Assembly: GCA_013396635.1 (NCBI GenBank) | Contig: WBMW01003203.1 | Coordinates: 465,025 to 529,024, forward strand | DNA length: 64,000 nucleotides | Source: Penelope pileata | Lineage: Eukaryota > Chordata > Aves > Galliformes > Cracidae | Reading direction: 5' to 3' | Shown: positions 25,601 to 38,741 of the stretch, piece by piece | Layout of the letters: each line of letters begins with the position of its first letter | Numbering within the stretch: position 1 is the stretch's first letter | Position numbers and translations under genes: made by a program | Notes under the pieces: generated by a model | Seen by the model: only the letters and a program-made list of their open reading frames with translations | What the model was told of the DNA's origin: nothing | Databases searched by the model: none

Positions 25601-28585
25601 AAAGATGAATGCTGTCTGAAAAGTATCAGGAAAATGCTATCATTGTTGCACTTGGCGGCTCTGATGAGATCACATCCAGAATGCCATGGACAAGGACAGT
25701 CACATAAGAAAGATTAATTGAAACTGGAATGGGGGCAGAAAGGCCAGCAGAATCATTAGAGAAATGGAAAGCCTGCTTTCCAAGGGAGGCTTCAAGAGTT
25801 TGACCGCTTTAGATTAGCAAAAACGACAGCTAAAATGGGATATCTGTTTTCTATAAAAACTTCTGCAGTAGATTACTAGGGATGGGAAAAATATACCAAA
25901 TCAAAAATAAACCAAAGCTTGCAAAATATATGGATGCAAAACACACACAGAGAAATTTAGGAAAGGACACAGGGGGATCCTTAATCATTAGTAAAAAAAA
26001 ACTTCCCACTAAAAGGACAAAAAAGTACAACTGCTTGACAGTAAGTTAAAGAACAAGGTGGAAACTACAGCAGCAGATGACTGGACTCAGTGATGGAAAG
26101 AAAATTTTTTAGTTTTCATTAGAGACAGTTACTCATTTTCATCAAAACTGTTGCTTAGGAAATTATCTTTCCTAGAACAGCCTGCCTTCCATAGATTTTT
26201 GGAAATCTCAAAGCATGAATGCCAACCAAATGAATGGCTTATAGAGAATCCTACATAGTGAGATTATTATTACTATAGGAAGATTTGATGGAGTACTGTT
26301 GCAATTCTGCCTATGGGAGAAAGAAGGAAGCAAAAAAAGCTTCTAAGGGAGTCTTCACTGGACAACATTTATCCATTAATAACAAGATGTCTTAGTCATA
26401 GGAAAGGGTTTCCTCTCCCCCACCACCTGCACCCAGCAATTTTGCACTGCACAGCTGATTCAATAACCATCAGTTGACCTAACATTATCGACAACAAAAC
26501 TATTCCAAAATCTATACAACCTTCACAATTCTGCTGTCTAGGATTCATTTTAGATTCAAAATTCTAAAACATTGCAAACACCAATATACATCTGCTTTGA
26601 TTCTGTAACACCATGCACTTCACTAGTATGCTATAATATAGATATCTAAGTTACAGGTTGTACTCTAAGACCTGTATTTTAGGATACTAGCGAGCATTTA
26701 AACAGCTATTCTCAGTTTATTTTAGCCAGTTTTGGCAATGAGAGACAGCATTAGATTTCATTGTTTGATTTGAGTGCAATGATGAGCACCCAATTAAAAT
26801 CCAAACAAAACTGTGTTGTTCGAACTCAGATTCACACTACCTAAGACAGAAACAAAGTGAGAAACACATCTGTGACAGCAGGGCAGCATTATAAGCAGAG
26901 AAGTCAATTTTACATTCCAGATCAAACCATGCCAAATGGCCTATGCATCACGTTACACCTTTAACCTAGCAGAATAACAACATCACAGTCTCTGGCAAAC
27001 AGTCAAGCTCATCTAATTGCATGATCTGGACTACCCACATATGACATAAGATTGTCACAAGTTTGCAGCACAAAATAGAGAAAAAGCTGAAGAAAGCCAA
27101 GTTTTAGTCTTCCCAAAATGGACAAACCCCATGACAGCTGCATCACCTGAAAGGAGCGTGTTCTGTTTTGATCATATGTCTTCCTTTGGTTACAAATCAA
27201 CAGGCAGTGAGAACATATGCTTTCATCTTTTCCAAGAAAATCTTGTTAACACATCTTCAAGACTGGGACTGGCTACACTGACACGTACTGACTGTTGTGG
27301 TACAGATTCCAGAGCAGGACACATGAAGATTTGTACATTTGTGTGTTACCTGCAATCTGTGATCAGCATTCTGCTTGCTGTTATCAACTAAAAGCAACAG
27401 TGCCTCTGGTTTTTTCATTCAGATTTTATTTACAATGGAGAGATCAATGTGTAAACTTCCCATTCAATTTGGTAACAATATAAAAAGCTTTAATGCAAAC
27501 CTACACGCACAGCGTAAAGCTTCTGCTTGAATGATGAGAATTGCTGAGTATTTTGCTTCCATTTATTCCACTCATATACTGAAACCTGCTACGTGGGCAC
27601 GGCTATATAGCTGCATAATTGTAATGAAGTCATTGTAATACAGAAAATGCAAGAATTAATAGAATGTGCCTGATGTGCTTGCGCTCCCAGTAAAAGCTAC
27701 CACCAGCACTCAGTACAAGTCCTGCATCACTCCGTTATCAGAAACCTGGAGCATCACTCTTTCCCGAAAATCATCAGATTTATTCTGAAGTCAATGTCTG
27801 TTTTAAGAAAGAATAGAAGCTACCCTGCACATCCCCCAACCCATAGCTAAACTGCCTGGGCATGGTTAGAGCCACTCAAATAAGAACTAAAAAAGAAAAA
27901 ACGTGTCCTTTAACATTAGTTTACCTTTTTTGACAAAAGCTCATTTTTCATCTTCAAAAATTCCATGTGCTTGAATCACTCTGGAAATTCCTGTGTTTCG
28001 AGAAAGTGGGGTATAATACAGCAAAATTATTCATCATTTTCATGAATAAATTTGGGAACATAGATGCTCTTGCTTGCATCATAGGAGACCTGTAAATTTC
28101 CCATTATTGGCAAGCAGCGGAGAATTTGTATCTCAACTTATTCTCAAAATACTTGAGTATCAGAAAAGAAAATAGAAAAGATAAGCAATATAAATTCGAA
28201 CAGTTTAGCCACATATGGTGGTATTTTTAAATTTCTGAAGTAGTACATTACCTTCAATAGAACGTCCTTGATAGTATAGCTAGGAGTAGCTTTACTCATA
28301 TCGCAGTGTTGACATTTTCATCTACACAAAGTATGTCATCTATGTTGATATTTAGCAATTTAGCAGGAATCCTATGTCTCTTTTTAATTCTCTAAATAAC
28401 TGGAATAATTTTTTTCATGAACTGGTATCTTTCTGCATATTAATAAAATTAGTATTAAGGTCAGCAATATTGACCATGGTTGACAATTTTAACTCAGAAC
28501 TGATCCACCATGACATACACTTCAGCACAGCATGTATGTAACAGCATGTGAAATCATTAAATAATTACACAATTACTAAAATCTT

Positions 28586-28613
28586 AAAAAAAAAAAATAA
28601 AAAAAATAAAAAA
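28586..28613. repeat. A-rich simple repeat
   Basis: A runs interrupted twice by T (pattern A12-T-A8-T-A6, approximate). No retrocopy is evident upstream. Confidence 0.8.
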
Positions 28614-29965
28614 TCAGACTGCTGCCAAATTTAAAATGTTAGCTGGGTAGCTGGTTAAGCATGCTGCACTTAACACATCCCAACACCTTTGGGACACAGA
28701 ACAACAAAAAGCATTGAACATCCATCCCAACCTATGAAGCCCTGAGCTATTTCTAAAAGAGGCTGAGTGTTTCAAAAATGCTTGGAGGTTCTCTTACAAA
28801 ACCTAAGTACCTCATTTCTAAGGATGTATGATCCTTAGAATTCTTAATTTAAAATACTCTGAGGTTAACAGGCATAGGATAACAAAAAGATAAAATCCAG
28901 TACTTGCTCAACTAACACAAGGCGTAATTAAAAAAATAACTGCTAAATGCAAGTACACAAGGAACAGCACAAATGACAACAGGCACAAAAGCTAGCATAT
29001 AATATAAACTGTATAATATATAACCGCATGAAAACTCTGCCATGCAACAGTTAAGCTTATTGCATATGCACTTTTAACCAAAAAAATACATCATCATGTC
29101 TCCCAAGTGGGAAGTAAAAATGTTACAGGGTGGAAACTCAACAGGTCACCTGCAATCCTAGCTCCAAAATTAGTCTGACAACACTCCGTGCTGCTTTCAG
29201 TTCCAGCCTGCTCAGTCCTCTCCCCCTCCAGAGCATGTCTTGATCTCCTCCCTTTTAGCTTTTTTTCATCACAATAAAATCGCATCAAAAATTTAATTAT
29301 TATTTTCCAGTGAGAGAGCTTCCAGTGATAGCAGATGACTCCAGTAAAGCCTTTGAACATAAAGCCTTTTCCACCTTTGTATGATAACTCAGCGGTCTGC
29401 ATAATTCATGAAGACAGATGAAAGTCTTCTTCCCATGTAAATATGTCAGGCAGAAAAATAACTATGAAATGAAACTGAGGGTAAGATTTAGATCAGACTT
29501 TGGGAGTTAAAGCAGAAAGCCAAATTTCTAGCAAGTGTTACAGCATTTAAGTATCACAGAGGGTCTGCGTAAGTTAGAGGCCAAATTCAGCCCCATACCT
29601 ACACCATAATTTGATGTTTAGCCAAGCATACTATGCATTGCCAAAGAACCTACTGTACTGTGAATGATACACAACTCTGAGGCATCCCAATTTTACGTTG
29701 CTGAATTTACAGAAACAACATAGGATCTGTCTCATGAACGCTTGTCCTAAAACCTAACACCACATCTACCAATCTCAGATGATCTGTCTTCAGGTAGAAA
29801 CAAAAAGCTGATGATTTTGATTTGCTTAATTCTAGGCACCTTTGCTTATGCCTGATAACAGTAGCTCTACTGCCAGGTACCTAAAAGAACCATCTATGAG
29901 ATTAGGTCCTGAAATCCTTTCTACTTTTCTATTCAGAGAAGGCTTTTTAATGCCAGACTAACCTG

Positions 29966-30013
29966 CCTCTCTGGAGACCCTGCCTGGAGACAGTATCTCT
30001 CTGGAGACTCTGC
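29966..30013. repeat. Imperfect short repeat of CTCTCTGGAGAC type
   Basis: CTCTCTGGAGACCCTGC, CTGGAGACAG and CTCTCTGGAGACTCTGC follow one another. It is a small degenerate direct repeat just left of the CR1 copy at 30109. Confidence 0.6.
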
Positions 30014-30108
30014 TCCCAACAGCCTTTCTTCCCAAATGTTGCCAACAAAAGAAATCTTGGTTAAATGTTCCTCCTAATCCGTCCCCCTGAGTCTGAGTAC
30101 TATCACAA

Positions 30109-30372
30109 ATCATAGAATGGTTCAGGTTGGAAGGGACCTTAGAGATCATCTTGCTCCAACCCCCCTGCCATGGGCAAGGACACCTCCCACCAGACCAGGT
30201 TGCCCAAAGCCCCACCCAGCCTGGCCTTGAACACTGCCAGGGAGGGGGCATCCACAGCTTCTCTGGGCAACCTGTTCCAGTGTCTCACCACCCTCACAGT
30301 GAAGAATTTCTTCCTTATATCTAGTCTAAATCTACCCTCTTTCAGTTTGTAGCCATTACCCCTTGTGCTGAT
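30109..30372 (-). repeat. CR1 LINE 3' fragment
   Basis: Minus-strand copy extending further 5' than its relatives, through CAGTGAAGAATTTCTTCC to about CATTACCCCTTGTGCT. Its 3' part is nearly identical to the copies at 10108 and 16972. The 5' limit is approximate. Confidence 0.95.
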
Positions 30373-33300
30373 ACCAGATGACATCGTAGTATCACTAATG
30401 CAGTCAGCAGTTTTTCTATACAGCAAACTGCCTGTCCCCTCACAAACCCCTCAACGTCAGCACAGCCACTGGGAAGAGCTGTGGAAGCGACACACGAGCA
30501 ACTCCTCTGAAGCCGAACAACAGACAGATGCACGCCGTGCTGGGGATACCAGATCAGCTTTCTGACTGCTCACCAACAGCTCCTTGCCTCTCGTTCTTGA
30601 AGTGGGCAGGCACAGCACAAAGACCAGAGAATAGCGGGACCTGCCAGAATGGAACAGTGAACGTCACCTTCTCCCCTCTCCTTCTGCCGAGTTTGCAGTG
30701 CCTGTGACTGTGCTGTCAGATTTCCTGCTGCTCTGCTTATTTGGGGATGCACAAGAGGGGAACAGCACTCTTCTTGATGCGCTTTTGAAGGTAATTCCTA
30801 CTCTTCAGATTCCCGACAGGAAAAAAAAAAGTGCCTAGTTTAATTTCTTTAATTGTGACTCCATCAAAGGTTGAAAAGGGATAATGGCACCTTGGAAATG
30901 GTATCAATTAGTGATAATGAAATATAGAGCGCTTAAAAGATCTTTTCTTTTGCAAAATTCACAAAACAGTCTCAAAACTGTTCAGAAACAGCAAATGTAT
31001 GTCAGGCCCTCAGGGACTCTTTCAATTTTTTTTAATTTGGGCTACAAAGGAGGCATAAAGAGCAATCTTTCTAAAGAACTCATAACAGATTTGATAACTT
31101 ATTTCAATACACACCTGAGTAGGAGCCTAGGGATTTGGTTAATAGTAATAAAAGGCAGTAGTTCTCCACACAATCGGTAATTAAACATTGGAACTCTGCC
31201 AGAGAAACTGGGTGATGTTAAAAGTTAATGTTCAGTGGATGTTAAAAGGCAAGCAACTGGAGGAATTAATGGAAGCAAAAACATCAAGGGCTGTTAAATA
31301 TGTTGTTCCATGAGGAGGACCTGTGACTGCAAATCTCTTCAGATTTGAGGAACGCATCACAGAGAGGGACACATGCATCCTTCTACAGGCTGTTGTAGGA
31401 GGAGACAAGACAACAGGTTAGATGAATCCACTGGGAACCACCCAAATCATCGGATTTTGGATGGATCTGGCTTTGGTAACCAATTTTATGTCCACCTTTT
31501 CTACATAAATGAAAGATACAGAGCTCTTAAATTTTGAATATCATGATAGCTTTCTCATTGTCCAACGCCATTCAACAAAACAGGGCAGCAATACCAAGAG
31601 CAGCATATTTCAGCATCAGAAGTTCCATGGATAATACCAGCGTCAGCCATGCTGCAGCATTAACACCAAAAATGCAGCGTATTGCTCGCTTTATTTAACA
31701 CTCAGCCTCATAGAAATACACTGTATTTGTAGCTATAGCAAAAAGTAAACTTATTTTGAATGGTAAGTGCTCATGTAAAGGCCGCAACACAAAAACCAGA
31801 AAATTAATGTTGCAATCACCACGTGTTCAAGAATACAGCGATGAATGCTATTTTCTTGATTTTTACTTTCAAAACAATGCCTCTTCAAAAGATCAATTAA
31901 AAAACCATACAAAAATAGCTTGTGCTGAAAAAAAAAAAAAAAATGAAAGCCTGACATGAGCTGTTTTTCAGACCAACTCTTCCTTTGTTTTTTTATCGTT
32001 GATTCAAATTAAAGTACAATACCAAAATGGAAGTTTCCAAGAAAAAAGACCAAAACAGCTTAATGGCTAAGAAACTTTAATCACAGCAATCTCTTGGCAG
32101 CATAGGCTTTACTGAGAATTATAAAACAGTTTCAAATATACTGTTTTCATGAATCTATCTCAGACCATCCAAAGCCAGAGGCAGTGACTGGAGGACTATT
32201 AGAGAACAGTAATAAACTTTCTAGAACAGACAATATTCACAAACACTGCTGAATCTCTATTATTTTTTTTAATATTCTGCTTTCAAGATAACCTGCAGGT
32301 CAAATGCATTGAAATGAATTCAATCTCCACTCTCAGCTTTCTAAATAATGCATTTTAAAAGCTGGCATATCTTAGTTTTGAACTTCATTTAGTATTGGGG
32401 GTTAAAGGAGAAAGGAGTGAATGCATAAACATCTTTGTTTCAGTTTCACATGGCTGATTCTCCCTACGTTCCCCATTAAAAAAAAAAAAAATGTTAATTC
32501 TCTCCTCATTCTCACATGAAACAGTAGCTTAACTCTCATGCCTAAAATGTAAATATTATTCCTTTTCCAAGGTATTTGTAAGTGAAATAGTGAAAGAATG
32601 ATGGGGATGGTCTCACTCTTTGTTTTTATGCAAGAAATAAAAATAGTAAGTGTAGCCTTGGAGCAGCTTTGTTTGGTCTATGGTCCAGCTGACTACTGTA
32701 AACGCTCAGCTAAGACATCTGGAAGTAGCAAAGTTTTCTGGGAGCTACAACCAGCACAAGGCAATAGAATTGTTTCTGAAATATTTCTCGGTAACTTTTA
32801 ATATCTCTTTACACTATTCTTGCATACCAGATGTTACTGTTTTTGTTTTTGTTTTCCAAAATAAAAGCTTCCTCCATGTAAAAAGTCATAGGAGAATGGG
32901 TCAGCTTGTTTGAGGAAATAGTAGCAAGGCAATACATATGTTATTTTGGGAGGTAAGCTCTTGTAGTTGTTCCAAAAAAAACGAAATACTGTGCATCAAA
33001 TCAGACACTAAGCTGCTATAGAGAATTCTCTCACTACATTCCTAATAATATGGAATAAAAACATATACATTTTGAATATTATTTTAAATAAAGCCATGAT
33101 AGGAGTTTATTCAGCGGAGTCTCTTCCATTTGTCTTCAGTTTCAAACTGCATCTAATATAAAGGTGCACAGAAATGTTCAAATTTGCATTACTTTAATTA
33201 GGTGAAGGTGAGAAATGGGAAATACGTTAACTTTTTAAAGAAGTTCTAACACATTCAGCTAGAAATTCTATTTAACTTTCCTGAGATAGTCATGCTGCAG

Positions 33301-33483
33301 TTCTGCATGCTGGCTGGAAGGCTGGACTAAAAAGTTTATTTCTCTGCAAAAGGCAATCTGTATTGTCTGAGCAAAATACAAAGTCATAAGCAGGAAAACA
33401 CAAGTCCTAGGTTTCTAGTCTCTCACTTTAGAATAAAAAACATACAGGTAAGGTGATGTTCATCCCACTATTCTGCTCTGAGT

Positions 33484-33544
33484 GTGGAAAAATAAAAAAA
33501 AAAAANNNNNNNNNNNGTGGAAAAATAAAAAAAAAAAAAAAAAA
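33484..33544. other. Assembly gap with duplicated flank
   Basis: Eleven undetermined bases (33506-33516) lie between two copies of GTGGAAAAATAAAAAAAA, at 33484 and at 33517. Repetition of the contig end on both sides of a tiny gap suggests that overlapping contig ends were not merged across a poly(A) run. The second copy is probably artefactual. Confidence 0.8.
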
Positions 33545-36360
33545 GAACAACACCATTAAGAAAAAAAGTAGAAAACTCCTTCTGATCCCCCATACATTAG
33601 CACAAAGTAACATTTTCAAATATCCTTTCACCTTTATATATACTTTGTTAAAGAAACAGTTTGCAATACCAGCTAATAAGAAAAGGAAAAATAAACCAAG
33701 AAAAGCTTCAGACAATGGCCCCTACAAACAAAATTCACAACAGCACGAGCAGATCTCTAAATGACATTTACAAACATTTAAAAAATGTTTTAAAAAGTTG
33801 ATTTGCATGTTAGGTTTTGTGGTTTTCTATAATCAAAATACATTCTGGACCCAAGGACACTATTTTATGCAGACAATGTGACAGTCACTTCTGTATGCAA
33901 TGATAAAGAGATAGGCACAACCAGATACCACGCCAGCTGGCCTTTATGCAGTTAATTATCCCCAAAAAAATAAACTAAATCCATAGATAACCAAAGCATA
34001 TTGAATTTTCTCATGTAAGAAAATAAATTGCTTTCCATTATTATTTTTTTTTTTTATCTGCAAGAAACCAATTGCTCTACCGAATGCTTTGAATTGAGAA
34101 TAAATATACAAAATTACTATGCTAATTGCACATCTCCTGCATCTGAGAAGCTGATAAGCAACACATTTTCAGTGACAGGCATTGACTGACCAAAGCGTTA
34201 ACTCATGTTACTACCATTCACATTACTAAAAAAAAAAAAAAAATGCAAATGGTTCTATAAATGCTAACCGCTGAGCTGGAATAAACCCACCACCTACACC
34301 TAACCTCTGTCTTATTAAGGAATTCCAAAGGAATTGCAGATGGCAGACAGGATCTTTGTGCCAGCTTAAATTCAGGGCAGCACACTCATGATGGAATACA
34401 GCAACAGCCATGCAGCAGTCTTTCCCACAGCAGCTCTACAAAACTTGAAGCTGTAGTATCTGCAGTGACAGAAAGGACTCTGTGGAGCAGCCAAGTGATG
34501 CTGCTCTGAGATAGATTTTTAAAATATTTATCATATCCTTTCCTATCTGAATTAGGTATGAAAGATCCTCTTTTTTCAAGAAGAAAAGTAGATCATACTC
34601 TCAAGATTAGCACTAAAAGTTTCCTGAGTGTGTGCAAAGCCAAAGGACTGCTTTTTGTACACGTTAAACAAAAAGCTTCTAGGTCACCTGCATCATGAAA
34701 GCCAAGTGTTACGCTTTGCTGAATTATTTACTTCTTAATCACTTCTTCACAGCCATAGGAAAAAGGTTTTCTGAGAAACACATTTACATTAATTAAGTTA
34801 TACCGTATGATTAGTACATCAACAGCTTGAAAGAAAACACAATCAACATTCAGATCAAACAGGAAAAAGGAATGATCTTACGATTCAAGTATGGAAATCA
34901 GAAACAAGGTGACTACCTGTCGTTCCTGCCAACGATGGTGCATGGAAAAACTCAAAAGTTCCTTAGAACAGATCTTCAAAACCAGCAAATTAACGATGGC
35001 AGTCTTCACATTTACAGTGTATTTTAAACACATTTGCATACGTAAACTTCCACTACCAGAACAGTGTAGGCACCCATGGAACATTTCAAAAATCCATTAA
35101 GATCTGAGTGTCAACAAATGAATACTCAGCCTTGGGATGGTATTGGCCAACCTTACTGCCCAATACATCAGCTGAATTATGAACGTGGAGTGATTGGAAA
35201 AAAGTACAGAAGGAAAGGAACAGGCTTTTTTAAGTGAACTCATACTTGTACAAGATGAAACTGATGTCTGTGTTTATACTTAATTTATTTTTTCCTGGGT
35301 TGTTTGTTGTTTTCTTTTTCCTACTCTTTTCCCTATTCTATTTCTCTATGAAAATTAAACAGACAAAGGGGAAAAAAAACAGAAACAAAAACCCTTTTGT
35401 CTCACTCACAATCATGTTACTTCAAACAATTCCTGACGTTGTAGAATCCTGATTTGGACCTTGAACCTAAAAACCACACTTTGACAACACCAAACTCAAA
35501 CATCATTTCAGATGTTCTAAGCATATAATTTTAATCGTCAGGACTTTATCATCTCAGTTTTAATTAAAATAGCCTTAAACTACATCAGCAAAGAAACTGA
35601 AGGGAAATCATATTTATTCTCTGAAAAATATTCAAACTAGCCCATAGTACTGCAGTTCAACAGGAGTCATTACCGATGGTTTGACAATCTAGTAATTATC
35701 TAAGCAGTTATAAAATCAGCTTAAATTGATTAATTGAATTGCTCATTTTTCTGCATTTTGTTTTTATCAACTGCTATTAACATTTCATGAGCATTAATAT
35801 TTATAGATTACAAAGATTACAAGAAGCAATTAGCACATTCTGAAATGATATTACCCAGAGAAAACAAACATCAACCACGATTAAGTAAACTCAGGTTTTC
35901 ATAATAAAAAAATAAATTCAATTATTTCAGCGTCAGGAAATACTGTAGTCTAAATTAGTGTCATTTATCAAGAAGAATATATGCATAAGTCTGAATAAGT
36001 AAAATTATATTTCCCCACTACACACAAAGCCAGACTATCAACAGGACAGTCTGAGAGCCCTGAGAAGCACCTGCAATGCCTCTGTTGTCTTCACCTACAG
36101 TGGGTTTGAGGTCCATTGGATCCACGTCTCCTAGCTCCATGTTCACATCAGAAGTTATATTACACATTACTATAAATTTATCCAACCTACCCTCAAGGTT
36201 ACAGCAGTAGGCAGAGCTTGCATTGAACAACTTGTCTGTGAAATACAAGCAGTGGCCATTCTGCAGCTACATCAGGCTTGGAGATTGTTTTTGTTTTTTG
36301 GGGGTTTCCTTTTAAGGGGGAAACTGTAAGTTTCAATTAGTAGCCTGATCAGTAAAGGAG

Positions 36361-36408
36361 TTTTTTTTTTTGTTTTTTTTTTTTTGTTTTGTTTTTTGTT
36401 TTTTTTTA
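36361..36408. repeat. T-rich simple repeat
   Basis: T runs broken by single G. It resembles the reverse of a poly(A) tail, but the sequence to its right is not recognisable as a retrocopy. Confidence 0.8.
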
Positions 36409-38238
36409 CTTTTTCACTTTTTAATCCACAATACACCTTTTCTCCCTACTTACACAGTCCCATTAAATATTTCTTTCAACAGTCACAACGAAAACGCTAA
36501 TTATGGACTGTTTGACAATAAAGACAACCCACAACACAGTTCTGCTTCTTGCCTGGGACATTCATTGAGACACTGAAGTTGCACTCTAGAAGATCAAAAT
36601 GGAATTATATTGAAAGAATACAATCTCCTATGTTCTTTAAAAAACAAAAAGAAAGAAAGAAAATCTGTGCAAGATGAAAAATGTTTCTTCCATCTCACAG
36701 AAACAAAAGTGTAATGTAAAAAAAATCCAATTTAGGAACAAATATCAAAATACAACTGGGACCACCTTTATATATTGCTAGAACAAAGACAACTACAGCC
36801 TGCAAAAGCAATAATGTAGATTACATGTATAAAGTCACCTCATTGAAACTGAAAATACAATTCTGGTACTTGAAACAAACAATATCTCAAAGCTAAGAAT
36901 AACAAAAATCTGTCACAACTTAAATACACCATTTCTTCATAAATAACTGTAAAACATGACTTCGTTTTTGTAATATCAAAATATTTCAAAAACCAATTTT
37001 TTGTTATGTTTTTCCTCTTTTTACCTGATCACAGTTATGTTGTACTTCATTTTTTTTTTCAAAGCAGTGAAAAAGAAAAAATAACATAGAAGATACCATC
37101 ATTCATCTTCATCCACCATAAGAGAGAACTGGATTTAACTTTCAGAGATAAAAATCCTGAAAAATTCTAGAAGCATGGCTATGTTTGGTACCTCTCTTCT
37201 TAACGTAAGGTGGCTCAAACACAAGATCCTATTTATCACACTTGGTGAAAAATCATAAGCAAGTCACATAAACTGCGACCTACATGGATGCCAAGTGAAT
37301 GTTGTTGGGGCCACTGCAGACTGAAATAGAGAAAAAAAATAAATGTGAGGCACAAAACAATTACCAAGATGAGAAAAACGAGGGCACATTTCTTTCAGAG
37401 ATAAGGAGTAGGGGAAAAAAAAAAGAACAACTAAACACGTGGACAGAAAATCAGGAATAGTAAAACGCTGCCACAAATGCCACACACAAATGTTTCCATT
37501 CTAAATTTCAGATTTAGCCTAAATTTACCCCTCAATGTCATCCTATTACTTCTCCTGTTTCATGCTTTGTGAAAAGATGAAGGGGATTAACCTCAGCTGT
37601 AATTAGCCTAATGAGGTCAGGCAGCTTTCTTTCACAGCCAACGGCAACAATATGACATTCACATATGGCCATCTTTGATCAGGTATCCATTTATAATTCA
37701 ACGGATAGTATTGGCATTTCCTACAAATTCAGATCAAGATTTGAACTACTAATGCAAATCCATATTGGGATACAGCTTCATTCTGTTAAGCCCCCGGCCT
37801 GTTGTAGATTCATCTCCAGAAAGCCACTGTGGCTACTGTGCTATCTTCTCCTCCTCCCCTGTCCTACTTTCCCAAACTTATTTAATCTTTCCAGTATCAA
37901 CCGAGAGAGGTCTAATGTCTTTGTGACTGCAGGATTTAAGTGCTTTACAACTGTAAGTGAAATTTTATCCCAAACATTATCATCAGTTCACATTACAGAG
38001 GCTGACGTAATAAAGTACAAGTGACTTTCAGAAAGTTACATGGAAGCTACCTACGGCGCCAGTCAGCACTTTAACCTGCACAATAATCACAATCTTCCTT
38101 TTCAGTTCATTACTCCAGCACTTCTGGTTGCTGTTCTCTGTTATCAAGGGAAGGCCAGAACTGCAGCTGCAATTAGATTAGATATTGATATTGTTCACAC
38201 CTCTAGAAAAGAGCATCTTTTTAGATACATTCAGTGTT

Positions 38239-38741
38239 CATAGAATCATGGAATGCCCTGGGTTGGAAGGACCCCAAGGATCATCAGGTTCCAACCCCCC
38301 TGCCACAGGCAGGGCCACCAACCTCCAGGTCTGGTACCAGATCAGGGTGCCCAGGGCCCCATCCAACCTGGCCTTGAGCACCTCCAGGGTCAGGGCATCC
38401 ACAGCCTCTCTGGGCAGCTGTGCCAGCCCCTCACCACTCTCTCGGTGAAGAACTTCCCCCGATGTCTCATCTAAACCTTCCCTCCTTCAGCTTAAAACCA
38501 TTCCCCGTCGTCCTATCGCTATCTACCCCTTTAAAAAGCTGTTATCCCTCCTGTTTATAATCTCCCTTTAAATACTGGAAGGCTGCAATGAGGTCCCCCC
38601 GCAGCCTTCTCTTCTCCGTGCTGAACAAGCCCAGCTCCCTCAGCCTGTCCTCGCAGGGGAGGTGCTCCAGCCCTCTGAGCATCTTTGTGGCCTCCTCTGG
38701 ATCCTCTCCAACAGCTCCACGTCTTTCCTGTATTGGGAGCA
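38239..38741 (-). repeat. CR1 LINE fragment, about 500 bp
   Basis: Minus-strand copy reaching well into the C-terminal part of the CR1 ORF2 reading frame. Its plus strand shows CATAGAATCATGGAATG at one end and GCTGAACAAGCCCAGCTCCC further in. The remnant reading frame on the minus strand contains [19 protein letters not shown], close to the CR1 polymerase C-terminus. The subfamily resembles the copy at 22487. Confidence 0.95.

Larger units (their letters stand above)
22690..38238 (-). other. MARCHF1: MARCHF1 large intron (middle part)
   Basis: Intronic AT-rich sequence with one CR1 copy (30109-30372), A- or T-rich simple runs (28586-28613, 34229-34243, 36361-36408), and an assembly gap flanked by a repeated end (33484-33544). 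Two short splice-like frames near 27925 and 28252-28279 were judged unconvincing. I see no gene here. Confidence 0.7.

Noticed and set aside
27925..27981. Minus-strand frame MEFLKMKNELLSKK before a GTAAAC donor
   Set aside because: There are in-frame stops just upstream, a weak donor and no matching family. It is likely chance.
28252..28279. Minus-strand 28-nt candidate exon, with a possible in-frame start MSKATPSYTIKDVLLK
   Set aside because: It is attractive by eye but ends in a weak donor (GTAATG), cannot join exon D in frame when spliced as 28 nt, and has no independent support.
36018..36248. 76-codon minus-strand frame with an acidic middle (DVNMELGDVDPMDLKP)
   Set aside because: It looked exon-like, but I found no acceptor and donor pair around it and recognise no protein.
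37665..38024. 119-codon plus-strand open frame
   Set aside because: No recognisable domain or splice context, and antisense to the host gene. It is within the size range expected by chance in this much sequence.
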